Source of the DNA: Lactobacillus acidophilus
GTDB lineage: Bacteria > Bacillota > Bacilli > Lactobacillales > Lactobacillaceae
Assembly: GCF_034298135.1 (NCBI RefSeq)
Contig: NZ_CP139575.1
Span: forward strand, 620,001-684,000
Length of the DNA: 64,000 nt
Reading direction: 5' to 3'
Shown here: in pieces, positions 1 through 7,759 of the stretch
How positions within the stretch are numbered: the stretch's first letter is position 1
How the letters are laid out: every line of letters begins with the position of its first letter
Notes under the pieces: generated by a model
What the model was told of the DNA's origin: nothing
What the model saw: the letters and a program-made list of their open reading frames with translations, nothing else
Databases searched by the model: none
Made by a program: the position numbers and the translations under genes

Positions 1-972
1 TACCAGTGATAAGTTGACATTTGATGATGACGAAAATCCTAATGATTATTATGTTTACTTGTATCACAAGATAAAGGAAGATAAGATACGTGTTCAACAG
101 AAACAAATTGAAGAAGTGATTCATTATGTTGATGAAGATGATGCTTATGATAAACAAGGGAATTTAAAAGATTTAGCTACGCCGTATATTTCTGATACTT
201 TAACATTTAGTAGGGATGCAAATGTAGATCAAGTGACTGGTAAAACAGTCAGTTGGAATAATTGGTCAATTGGAACTTTTGATTCACATAAGAATGCAAG
301 TATTTCCAATTATACAATTGACCTTGAGTCAAAGATTTTTAGTCAAAAACTAAATGGTAAAGCTACACATTTGGCTGACATTACTTCAGATCAAGTTAGT
401 GCAATAAATGCATTTGCAAATAAAGATGCCCAAAAAGAAATTGATGCTTTGCCTAAAGGTAAGTCACTTATTGAAATAGTAATTCCATATAAGCATAATG
501 CTCAAAAGCCTGAACCTCCAAAAAATCCAGGAGATACACCATCAACTCCTACGAATGTACCTGATACTCCGCCAGCACCAAGTAATCCAGTAATTCCTTC
601 AACGTCAACTCCTTCTGATAATCCAATAACTCCTAATATTCCATCTGTTTCTAATTCTAAGAAAACAAATAATAAGACAACTGATCTAAGTTAAAAGTTG
701 TAAAAACTAATTCTATTTCGGATAATGATGCTAATTCAAAAGAGCCTAAGGGGGCTATTAGCACTAGCAGTAATAACCTCTCTAGAGCAGAGAAGATTAG
801 TTCAAATAGTTATGCATTAGTTCATTCTACGAATCAAATCGTAAAATCAACGAAAAAACAAAATATTTTACCGCAAACTGGTGAAAGTAAATCAGAATTA
901 GGTATTATTGGTTTAGGTCTTGCTTTAGTTGGTACACTAGTTGGGTTAGTTTACAGAAAACGTAAGGAATAG
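1..972 (+). pseudogene. LPXTG-anchored mucus-binding-type adhesin, 3' part, frameshifted
   Basis: The gene enters from the left edge, so its start and repeat number are unknown. The visible frame (codons at 2, 5, 8...) encodes the end of one repeat, then a module with YVDEDD, then SDTLTFSRDANVDQVTG and a Trp-containing stretch, which is the pattern of Mub B2-like repeats of lactobacillus mucus-binding proteins. A Pro/Thr/Ser-rich wall-spanning linker follows. That frame stops with TAA at 692-694. A second frame, open from 685, continues with an Asn/Ser-rich stretch, LPQTGE at 868-885, a hydrophobic segment and RKRKE, ending with TAG at 970-972: a complete sortase sorting signal. The two halves are therefore one surface protein split by a one-base shift within 685-694. 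This could be a real inactivating mutation, a phase-variable site or a sequencing error. As read, the product would lack its wall anchor and be released. Confidence 0.85.
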
Positions 973-993
973 AAGAAATCAAGATATATACAA

Positions 994-1029
994 AATAAGA
1001 CTATCAATTGGTTTTGATAGTCTTATTTT
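994..1029. terminator. Bidirectional Rho-independent terminator
   Basis: The arms 995-1007 and 1014-1026 are perfectly complementary (13 bp) and enclose a six-base loop. T-rich sequence follows on the right and A-rich sequence precedes on the left, so it can end both the adhesin gene (+) and the convergent acetyltransferase gene (-). Confidence 0.85.
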
Positions 1030-1045
1030 CATATTATTAGTATTT

Positions 1046-1660
1046 TTAATATGGCCAGTTCTTTAAACGATCTTCTTTTGTTATTTTTCTAATGACACGT
1101 CCTGGAACCCCCACAACAAGTGAGTTATCAGGAACATCTCTAGTAACTACAGCGCCAGCTCCAATTACGCATCCATTGCCAATAGTCACACCAGCACAAA
1201 TTGTTACGTTTCCAGCTAGCCAACAATTATCACCAATTGTAATAGGAGCACCATATTCATAATCGCCTACAGTGCCATTTTCTAATACGCGAGAATTGCG
1301 TTGACTGGGAAGTAGCGGATGAAGTGGAGTAAGAATATTAACGTTAGGTCCACACATAACATTATCACCGATTTTTACAGGGCAAGTGTCTAAAATAGTT
1401 AGATTAAAGTTAGCATAAAAGTTCTTACCTAGAGTAGTAAAACGACCATAATCTACATTAATAGGACCTTGTAAATAAATACCTTCTTGATGATCGGGAA
1501 ATAGGCGGTTAATAATTGCTTTTCGTTCTTCTTTATCAGTGTCTGCTAGTAAATTATAGTCACGACAAAGTCGGTGAGCCAATCTAGAAATTTGATGTAA
1601 TTCTGGTGTTCCTGGACGATAAGGCTTTCCAGCAAGCATATTTTTAGTATTTTCTTCCAT
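1046..1660 (-). CDS. Sugar O-acetyltransferase (maltose/galactoside acetyltransferase family)
   Basis: A 204-aa protein of the LacA/Maa/NodL family, which moves acetyl groups from acetyl-CoA to sugars in the cytoplasm. The N-terminal maltose-acetyltransferase region (MLAGKPYRPGTPEL) is followed by a left-handed beta-helix of hexapeptide repeats, including GDNVMCGPNV and VTICAGVTIGNGCVIGAGAV. TPLHPL carries the His expected to be catalytic, and VVGVPGRVIRKI is the usual C-terminal coil. The frame is open to 1729, but the start was set at 1660 because GAGGATT lies 7-8 bases before that ATG and the protein then begins like its family. It stands alone and shares its terminator with the adhesin gene. 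The sugar acceptor cannot be read from the sequence. Confidence 0.9.
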   Translation of the reverse strand: MEENTKNMLAGKPYRPGTPELHQISRLAHRLCRDYNLLADTDKEERKAIINRLFPDHQEGIYLQGPINVDYGRFTTLGKNFYANFNLTILDTCPVKIGDNVMCGPNVNILTPLHPLLPSQRNSRVLENGTVGDYEYGAPITIGDNCWLAGNVTICAGVTIGNGCVIGAGAVVTRDVPDNSLVVGVPGRVIRKITKEDRLKNWPY

Positions 1661-1785
1661 AAGTAAAATCCTCATTGATAAAAAAATATATTTCACATTA
1701 ACTTTATGCTTACTAAAATTGATAGTCAATAGATATTCTCTAAGACTATACTTGTATTAAGGATAATTTTTGAAAGGAAAAAGTA

Positions 1786-2106
1786 ATGGAAATAAAACAT
1801 GGAAGAAACTCCTTCTTTGATGGGGGATTATTATCATTAATTGGTTGTACTATTTTAGGTACTTTAGTCACTGTATTCACATTAGGAATTTGTTATCCTT
1901 GGGCAATCTGTATGATGTATGGCTGGAGAATTAACCATACTGTGATTGAGGGAAGAAGATTAGAGTTTTTTGGTAGTGCTTGGAGTTTATTTGGAAATTG
2001 GATTAAATGGTTATTATTATCAATTATCACATTAGGAATCTATTCGTTTTGGGTAAGAATTAAGCTCTATGATTGGAAAGCAAAATATACTAGATTTAGA
2101 GACTAA
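1786..2106 (+). CDS. Small DUF898 (YjgN-like) membrane protein
   Basis: A 106-aa integral membrane protein. The residues FFDGG near the N-terminus, the TLGICYPWAICMMYGW block and its near repeat TLGIYSFWVRIKLYDWK are typical of DUF898. There are about three hydrophobic segments (about 17-36, 38-48 and 68-88), each followed by aromatic and basic residues. E. coli YjgN is several times longer, so this is the short form seen in lactobacilli. The SD GAAAGGA precedes the ATG by about 8 bases. It is a single-gene unit without a clear terminator before the T-box region. The function of the family is unknown. Confidence 0.7.
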   Translation: MEIKHGRNSFFDGGLLSLIGCTILGTLVTVFTLGICYPWAICMMYGWRINHTVIEGRRLEFFGSAWSLFGNWIKWLLLSIITLGIYSFWVRIKLYDWKAKYTRFRD

Positions 2107-2224
2107 GGTAGCAATTAACACATTTACTAAATAATCTAGTAAAAAAATTTAATTAAATTTTTTTGAATATAGATATCTCAAATGTTTGGTTTAAATCTTT
2201 CTTAGAAGTGAATAGCTAAATCCT

Positions 2225-2260
2225 TGAACGTTCATTGACTTTTATTTTTAACAGCGTAGT
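2225..2260 (+). promoter_or_regulatory. Promoter of the T-box leader, preceded by a palindrome
   Basis: A -35 box TTGACT (2235-2240) and a -10-like TAGTAT (2257-2262) are separated by 16 bases, just before the T-box leader. Immediately upstream is a perfect 10-base palindrome, TGAACGTTCA (2225-2234). The box assignment is by eye; the palindrome may be an operator or chance. Confidence 0.5.
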
Positions 2261-2269
2261 ATATCCTTC

Positions 2270-2547
2270 AACAAGAAAAAAGAACAGCTTTGATGAGGAA
2301 AGTAAGTCTAATCAGAATTTTCAGAGAGTTCCGGGTTGGTGAAAAGGAATAATTCTGATTTTGCCGAAAATCACCTTTGAGCGGGAGTTGCGATAACAGT
2401 AATTTCAGGGTCCGCCCTATATAGCGGCAACGTATCGCTCTTTTTAGAGCCGCACGTAAAAGGCTAGTTTTTTTAATTAGCAAAAAATAGGTGGTACCGC
2501 GTTAAACGCCCCACTAGATCGAATTCGATCTAGTGGGGCGTTTTTAT
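2270..2547 (+). promoter_or_regulatory. T-box riboswitch, best fit isoleucine (specifier AUC), upstream of oppA
   Basis: Stem I is recognisable: a GATGAGGAAAGTAAGT side with the AGTA S-turn, a 10-bp upper helix AATCAGAATT/AATTCTGATT, the AGAGAG bulge and the GGGTTGGTG distal loop. GAAAATCACC on the 3' side opposes AGTA and holds the specifier. The T-box AGGTGGTACCGCG is at 2489-2501 and is followed by a perfect 20-bp terminator hairpin (2504-2543) with a T run. The antiterminator bulge reads UGGU, which needs a tRNA with discriminator A73. That fits tRNA-Ile (codon AUC, 2370-2372, followed by A) and argues against Ser (UCA, G73). Uncharged tRNA should allow read-through toward oppA, whose ATG lies about 235 bases beyond the terminator. 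The class is certain; the amino acid is an inference. Confidence 0.9.
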
Positions 2548-2550
2548 TTT

Positions 2551-2700
2551 CTATCAATAGTTTGTTCAATTATTTTCTTAATAAAGAGAAAGGATATATT
2601 AAATGCAATTATTGATCGAAAATATAGCTATTTGTTATTCGGGTTTGGATCCTCCTTTGAATTAATAGCTGAAGAATATTGTAACTACTTAAAAGGATGA
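2551..2700 (+). other. T-box to oppA spacer with a possible gene remnant
   Basis: Between the T-box terminator and oppA there is no complete gene. One frame is open from the terminator region to TGA at 2698-2700 and reads like the C-terminal end of a protein (KRKDILNAIIDRKYSYLLFG, then SSFELIAEEYCNYLKG), but it has no ATG. In another frame, ATG at 2603 with AAAGGA upstream opens a 20-codon ORF ending at 2665. Either the T-box once controlled another gene that has been lost, or this is a chance open frame. The rest, 2701-2778, is leader with the oppA SD (GAAGGAAGAG). Confidence 0.3.
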
Positions 2701-2778
2701 CTAATACAAATATTTAGTGGGAGATAAGATTTGTAAGTTAATAGTTCATCTAAATAAAATTTTAGAAGGAAGAGAATA

Positions 2779-4404
2779 ATGAATTTAAAAAAGGGATTAT
2801 TGTTAGCCACCGCCACTTTATCAATTTTAGTTTTGACAGCATGTGGACGCGATTCTGCAGATCAAGGTGATCAAGAACAAACACTTCGTCTTATGCAAGA
2901 TGGAGAGATTATGTCATTGGATCATTCAAATGAAGCGAACATTAATCAATGGAATGTTTTGGAAAATTCAATGGAAGGTCTTTATAGGGCAAATCATAAG
3001 GGCGATCCAGTGCCAGCTTTAGCGACTAGTGTGGTAAAACCGACTAATCATGGTAAGCGTTATACGTATAATCTAAGAAAGGATGCTAAATGGTCGAATG
3101 GTGATCCAGTAACAGCCCAAGATTTTGTGGTTTCTTGGCGTAGATCTGTTAGTCCAAATTCACGTTCAGGGTATGCTTATATCTTTACTGGAGTTAAAAA
3201 TGCTACTGACATTACTGCAGGAAAAATATCAGTTAATAAGCTGGGGGTACATGCATTAAATAAACATACATTACAAGTTGATTTAGAATATCCAATGCCA
3301 TATTTTGATAGAATGATGGTTTTGCCAGCATTTTTCCCTCAAAGTCAAGCAGCTTTAAAGAAATTTGGAGACAAGTATGGTACAGATTCTAGCAAAATGT
3401 ATTATGATGGTCCATTTAAAGTAGACGGGTGGACAGGTAGTAATTTGTCTTGGAGTTTAGATAGAAATAAAAATTATTACGATCAAAAAGCAATTCACTT
3501 GAAACACATTAAAATGCAAGTAGTTAAAGATGCTAATACTGCCCATCAATTATTTCAGCAGGGAAATTTGGATGATGCACAAATTACGGGCACTACTGCT
3601 CAAGGGATGCAAAATAATAAAAATTTAATGCATTTACATAGAGCGGGGGTTTATTATTTACAGCTTAATATGCGCAAAAATCGACCATTTTCTAACGTAA
3701 AAATGCGTCAAGCGCTTAATTTAGTATTGGATAAAAAACAGCTTGCACGAAAGGTCCTAGCAGATGGTTCAACTGCAGCTGATACTTTTGTAGCACCAAC
3801 TCTTGCTGAAGATCAAAGTACAGGTGTTGATTTTGCTAAAGAAATGAAACCAGAAGAAACTCATAATGTGACTAAAGCACAGAAGTTATGGAACGAAGGC
3901 TTAAAAGAAGAAGGAAAAAAGAATATTAATTTAACTTATTATACTGATGATCAGACAATTAATAAGAATATCGCACAGTTTGTTCAATCACAGGTAGAAA
4001 CAAAACTTAAAAATGCTAATGTAGAAGTTCATGCAGTTCCTGCTAAAAATTCGCAGGATAATATTGCACGTGGTAATTTTGATATGCATTTAAGCTTATG
4101 GCTTGCGGATTATTCAGATCCAATGAGTGATTTAGATATCTTGCAAACTAATAATTCTCAAAATTATGGTAAATATAGTAGTGTTAATTATGATAAGTAT
4201 GTAAAAGCAGCTAAAAGTAAAAGTGCAGAAGAAATTGATAATTATTGGCAAAATATGCGTAATGCACAGAACCAATTAACTAAAGATGCTGCCGTTGTAC
4301 CGCTTTATAATATGACTGAAAGTCATCTAGTAAGAAAAAACCTAAGAGGAGTTTTATGGCATTCAGTGGGAGAAGTTGATTATACACGTGCTTATTTTGA
4401 TTAA
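2779..4404 (+). CDS. oppA: Peptide ABC transporter substrate-binding lipoprotein (OppA family)
   Basis: A 541-aa extracellular lipoprotein that captures oligopeptides for an Opp-type importer. A signal peptide ends in the lipobox LTAC (Cys at residue 22). The mature part is a family-5 extracellular solute-binding protein: the NVLENSMEGLYR and TYNLRKDAKWSNGDPVTAQD blocks, the YPMPYFDRMM region and the YYLQLNMRKNRPFSNVKMRQ block are characteristic. Length is normal. No permease or ATPase genes adjoin it, so it probably supplies a transporter encoded elsewhere. The T-box upstream implies induction when an amino acid, probably isoleucine, runs short, which suits an organism that depends on peptides for branched-chain amino acids. 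The SD GAAGGAAGAG lies just upstream of the ATG. Confidence 0.92.
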   Translation: MNLKKGLLLATATLSILVLTACGRDSADQGDQEQTLRLMQDGEIMSLDHSNEANINQWNVLENSMEGLYRANHKGDPVPALATSVVKPTNHGKRYTYNLRKDAKWSNGDPVTAQDFVVSWRRSVSPNSRSGYAYIFTGVKNATDITAGKISVNKLGVHALNKHTLQVDLEYPMPYFDRMMVLPAFFPQSQAALKKFGDKYGTDSSKMYYDGPFKVDGWTGSNLSWSLDRNKNYYDQKAIHLKHIKMQVVKDANTAHQLFQQGNLDDAQITGTTAQGMQNNKNLMHLHRAGVYYLQLNMRKNRPFSNVKMRQALNLVLDKKQLARKVLADGSTAADTFVAPTLAEDQSTGVDFAKEMKPEETHNVTKAQKLWNEGLKEEGKKNINLTYYTDDQTINKNIAQFVQSQVETKLKNANVEVHAVPAKNSQDNIARGNFDMHLSLWLADYSDPMSDLDILQTNNSQNYGKYSSVNYDKYVKAAKSKSAEEIDNYWQNMRNAQNQLTKDAAVVPLYNMTESHLVRKNLRGVLWHSVGEVDYTRAYFD

Positions 4405-4410
4405 TCCAAA

Positions 4411-4446
4411 AAAAGACGTTACTGATTAAAAAGTAACGTCTTTTTG
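4411..4446 (+). terminator. Terminator of oppA
   Basis: The arms 4411-4423 and 4432-4444 (aaaagacgttact and its complement) form a 13-bp stem with an 8-base loop and a T run, 7 bases after the oppA stop. Confidence 0.9.
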
Positions 4447-4477
4447 CATAATTAAAATTATGTAAAGTGAAAATTGG

Positions 4478-4609
4478 CTAATAATTATTAGTATAGTTAC
4501 TGCTTGTTTTCCTTATTTTAACTGGAGCAGGAACTTTAATTAAAACAGAACTAATAGCCATAAGTCCGAGTAATAAAATTAATATAATAGATAGGAGAAG
4601 TTTAATCAT
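4478..4609 (-). CDS. Small single-pass membrane protein, 43 aa
   Basis: A short ORF whose product begins MIKLLLSIILILLLGLMAIS, a strong membrane segment of about 20 residues. It continues with a short basic, Pro-containing stretch (KVPAPVKIRK) and a polar Ser/Asn/Tyr tail. The start at 4609 was chosen because AAGGGA lies 9 bases upstream; an in-frame ATG at 4618 abuts that SD and would add three residues. It lies alone between two convergent terminators. No family is recognised. It could be a membrane regulator peptide, a toxin-like peptide or an unannotated structural microprotein. It is supported only by SD, composition and spacing, so it is a candidate. Confidence 0.5.
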   Translation of the reverse strand: MIKLLLSIILILLLGLMAISSVLIKVPAPVKIRKTSSNYTNNY

Positions 4610-4713
4610 TAATCTCATTCCCTTCATTGAGGATGCCGTAAGTATATCGATTAAATATTAAGAATTTATATGTTAAAGCTAAGTTATTGGTTAAGAAAGA
4701 GTATATTTAATCT

Positions 4714-4753
4714 AAAAAAGGAATGAAGAAATAAAAATTCTTCATCCTTTTTT
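4714..4753. terminator. Terminator downstream of the aspartokinase gene
   Basis: The stem aaaaaaggaatgaagaa (4714-4730) pairs with ttcttcatcctttttt (4738-4753) with one bulge. T runs exist on both strands. It ends the minus-strand thrC-lysC operon. Confidence 0.85.
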
Positions 4754-4775
4754 ACATTATTTAGATTATGTAAAG

Positions 4776-6137
4776 CTATCTATTTTCAATGAAGTTTTGA
4801 TAAATTGTCTTAATAACTTCTTCTTCATCCTGGCGTCTTGTACCGATCATGATGGAAATCTGTGAGGCACCTTGGTTAATCATTTGGATAGAAATATTCT
4901 TTTCACCAAGAGGGTAGAGAATACTTGCACAAAGTGTGAGTTTATCTTTCATCCCTTCACCAACCACCATAGTAATTGCATAATCATCAATCCATTGCAT
5001 TTGATCAGGATTCAAACTAGTTTGAATTTCATTACAAATTACATCAATTAGTTGATCACTTAATGCATCTTTTTTAAAGATAATAGTTAGATCATCAATC
5101 CCAGATGGCATATGTTCATAAGATACATGGTGTCGATCAAATATTTCCATTAATTTTAAGGTGAATCCAGCCCCTTTATTTAACATGTATTTTCTAAGAT
5201 AAAGAGCTGCGAAATTTTTTCCACCTGCAATACCCGTAATCGTATGTTTAGGAATAAATCCATCTTCTGGAACGATTAATGTACCGGGTTTTTCAGGATC
5301 GTTAGTATTTTTAACGTTAACTGGGATTTCTCCTTGAATAGCAGGGATAAGTGCTTCATCATGAAAAACAGAAAATCCAGCATAGGAAAGCTCACGCATT
5401 TCTTGATAAGTCATCTTTTTAATAGGAGCAGGGTTAGTTACTATATTAGGATTGGCGGAAAAGATAGCATCAACGTCAGTGAAGTTTTCATATAATTCAG
5501 CATCAAAGCCTCTAGCTAAAATTGCGCCAGTAATGTCAGAACCTCCACGTGAAAATGTGGCAATATGACCAGATGGTGTAATACCATAAAAACCTGGAAA
5601 GATGATTTTTTCATTATTCTTCAAATTAATCCGCTTTAAATTAACATATGTTTCGGGGTTAACTTCTGCATTATTAGGTGTCCCTGTGACAATCAGACCT
5701 ACATCTTTTGGCTCTAAGTAGCGTGTCTTAATTCCTTGATGATTTAAAATTTTAGCAATTAAAATAGCATTTAAGCGTTCACCATGTGCCTTGAATGTAG
5801 CCATGCGATAATCTGCGTTTGGATAATCGTAAGTAGGTAAGGTCAAAAGTAGACGCTTAATTTTGGTTAAGTCGCTTTCGGGTAAATCGAAATATTGAGC
5901 AATCAATTCATATCGTCTAAAAATCTTTTCTACAGTATCGTCATAGTTATTACTTCTTAAACTAGTGTAAGCATAAGTAATCAATAAATCAGTTACTTTA
6001 ATATCATCATCTGTTCTTTTACCAGGGGCAGAAACCACGATTACTTGTCTACTACTATCATTTTTGATGATATTTAATGCTTTGTTAACGTTATTACCTG
6101 TGGCTAAAGATGAGCCACCGAATTTAACTACTTTCAT
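4776..6137 (-). CDS. lysC: Aspartokinase (YclM/AK III type)
   Basis: A 453-aa cytoplasmic enzyme that phosphorylates L-aspartate, the first step toward threonine, methionine and lysine. The N-terminal KFGGSSLA and VVSAPGKR motifs, the FSRGGSDITGAILARG segment (Gly-rich binding site) and FTDVDAIFSANP belong to the amino-acid kinase domain (about 1-285). Two ACT regulatory domains follow (about 310-453). The sequence resembles the long, single-polypeptide B. subtilis YclM type rather than the alpha/beta LysC. It is the second gene of thrC-lysC, 16 bases after thrC, with the SD GAAAGGAAA. Its neighbours suggest a role in threonine synthesis. The gene for the next enzyme, aspartate-semialdehyde dehydrogenase, is not in this window. 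Confidence 0.92.
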   Translation of the reverse strand: MKVVKFGGSSLATGNNVNKALNIIKNDSSRQVIVVSAPGKRTDDDIKVTDLLITYAYTSLRSNNYDDTVEKIFRRYELIAQYFDLPESDLTKIKRLLLTLPTYDYPNADYRMATFKAHGERLNAILIAKILNHQGIKTRYLEPKDVGLIVTGTPNNAEVNPETYVNLKRINLKNNEKIIFPGFYGITPSGHIATFSRGGSDITGAILARGFDAELYENFTDVDAIFSANPNIVTNPAPIKKMTYQEMRELSYAGFSVFHDEALIPAIQGEIPVNVKNTNDPEKPGTLIVPEDGFIPKHTITGIAGGKNFAALYLRKYMLNKGAGFTLKLMEIFDRHHVSYEHMPSGIDDLTIIFKKDALSDQLIDVICNEIQTSLNPDQMQWIDDYAITMVVGEGMKDKLTLCASILYPLGEKNISIQMINQGASQISIMIGTRRQDEEEVIKTIYQNFIENR

Positions 6138-6153
6138 AGGTTTCCTTTCAAAT

Positions 6154-7644
6154 TTATTTTAAATTCAAAATGGAACTAATAGCTGCTTCCATATTTTCAG
6201 GATTAATAATTTTTTCCATATGTGCTTCGTGATCAAATAAAGCTCTAACGCCAATTGAAAGTTGACCACCTAGTTCTTCGTGAAGTTTTTTAATAGCTGC
6301 AACACCACTTTGCGGACAATCTCGCCCTGTAATTGCTTCATAAACAGTTTCAGGGAATTTATATGGACTAGCAGTGGAAACAATGACCATTGGAGTATCA
6401 TCATTGGTTTTTTGCTTATATTGTTGAGCGACATATGAACCAATAGCAGTGTGAGGATCAATTACATAGCGATCATAATTGTATACACGCTTAATTTCTT
6501 CTTTAACTTGATTCTCATTAGCAAAATCTGCTGCAAAAATTTGGTGTAATTCATTTAAAACGTCTTCATTAACTTGATAATGACCACGTTGAGTAAGCTG
6601 ATTCATTAAGCTAGCAATTTGTTTATCATTTTCATCGTATAGATCAAATAAAAGACGCTCTAAATTGCTAGATACTAAAATATCCATTGCTGGTGCGTTA
6701 GTTAAATGGAATTTACGACGTTTATCATATTCACCAGTTTCAAAAAAGTCGGTTAAAACATTGTTTTCATTTGAAGCGCAGATCAATTTATTAATTGGTA
6801 AGCCAAGCTTTTTAGCATAGTAACCAGCCAAAATGTCCCCGAAATTACCAGTAGGAACAGAAAAGTTAACTTTATCACCTAAATTGATTTCTTTACGCCG
6901 AACTAATTGACCATATGTATAAAGATAATAAGAAATTTGTGGAATAAGACGACCAATATTCATAGAATTTGCAGATGAAAATTGATATCCATTTTGTTTT
7001 AAACGCTCTCTAAATGCTTCATCATTAAAAATCTTTTTAACTTCAGTTTGGGCATCGTCAAAATTACCTTTAATAGCAAAAGCTTGTAGATTTTTACCAC
7101 GTTGACTAAGCATTTGTTTAAGCTGAACAGGGCTTACACCGCCTTCAGGATAAAAGACAATTACATCGGTGCCTTTTTGGTTAGCAAAACCACGCATTGA
7201 AGCTGTTCCAGTGTCACCTGATGTGGCAGTCAAGATGATAATATCACGATTAATTTTTTCGATTTGAACTGCTCGGGTCATAAGTTGTGGCAACATTTGT
7301 AAAGCGATATCTTTAAAGGCTAAAGTAGGTCCATGAAAAAGCTCCATATAGAAGTTACCATTGTGCTTTTCGATTGGAACAACACTGCGATCATCCCATT
7401 GTTTGTTATATGCATTAGTTACTGATGATATAATTTGTTCTTTTGAAAAGTCATTGAAAAATAAAGCAATAACCATTGCGGCAATTTGCTTATAAGATAA
7501 TTTTGGTAGATCTTCAAGTTTAAAATTAGGCTCTGGAAAATTAAGAGGTACATAAAGACCACCGTCTGGGGCTAAGCCCTGAATAATAGCAGATGGTGAA
7601 TTAAGTGTATTGTCTTTTGAACCTCTAGTACTACGATATTTCAT
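6154..7644 (-). CDS. thrC: Threonine synthase
   Basis: A 496-aa PLP enzyme that converts O-phosphohomoserine to threonine, the last step of the branch. The N-terminal YRSTRGS, the PLP-lysine segment FHGPTLAFKD (Lys about residue 112), TATSGDTGTASMRGF (phosphate-binding) and SVPTGNFGDILAGYYAKKLG are diagnostic of the long, E. coli-like class. Length matches that class. The SD GGGAGA precedes the ATG. It is the first gene of a minus-strand operon with lysC and is divergent from hom-thrB, so all four threonine-branch genes flank one 115-bp control region. Confidence 0.95.
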   Translation of the reverse strand: MKYRSTRGSKDNTLNSPSAIIQGLAPDGGLYVPLNFPEPNFKLEDLPKLSYKQIAAMVIALFFNDFSKEQIISSVTNAYNKQWDDRSVVPIEKHNGNFYMELFHGPTLAFKDIALQMLPQLMTRAVQIEKINRDIIILTATSGDTGTASMRGFANQKGTDVIVFYPEGGVSPVQLKQMLSQRGKNLQAFAIKGNFDDAQTEVKKIFNDEAFRERLKQNGYQFSSANSMNIGRLIPQISYYLYTYGQLVRRKEINLGDKVNFSVPTGNFGDILAGYYAKKLGLPINKLICASNENNVLTDFFETGEYDKRRKFHLTNAPAMDILVSSNLERLLFDLYDENDKQIASLMNQLTQRGHYQVNEDVLNELHQIFAADFANENQVKEEIKRVYNYDRYVIDPHTAIGSYVAQQYKQKTNDDTPMVIVSTASPYKFPETVYEAITGRDCPQSGVAAIKKLHEELGGQLSIGVRALFDHEAHMEKIINPENMEAAISSILNLK

Positions 7645-7688
7645 AAAAAATCTCCCTATCTGAGTCGGAAATGCTAAATATATTTATT

Positions 7689-7719
7689 ATTGTAACTTGT
7701 TTTTGCCTTGTGTTACAAT
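7689..7719. promoter_or_regulatory. Symmetric divergent promoter of thrC-lysC and hom-thrB
   Basis: TTGTAAC (7690-7696) and GTTACAA (7712-7718) form an inverted repeat. On the plus strand TTGTAA (7690-7695) is a -35 and TACAAT (7714-7719) a -10 with an 18-base spacer and an extended TG. On the minus strand TTGTAA (7718-7713) and TACAAT (7694-7689) make the same arrangement, again with 18 bases. The two promoters thus occupy the same 31 bp on opposite strands, so polymerase should bind one way at a time. The same repeat could alternatively be an operator. Confidence 0.65.
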
Positions 7720-7759
7720 CATAAAAATAAGAAAATCATTAAAAAGAGGGTAGACTAAA

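Noticed and set aside
2366..2375. Reading the T-box specifier as UCA (Ser), by spacing to the glycine T-box in the same window
   Set aside because: The antiterminator bulge UGGU does not match a G73 tRNA-Ser. AUC with A73 tRNA-Ile satisfies both sites, so Ser is less likely, though not excluded.
2268..2483. Open frame of 71 codons on the minus strand
   Set aside because: It lies wholly inside the T-box leader, is antisense to it, and has no SD or protein-like composition.
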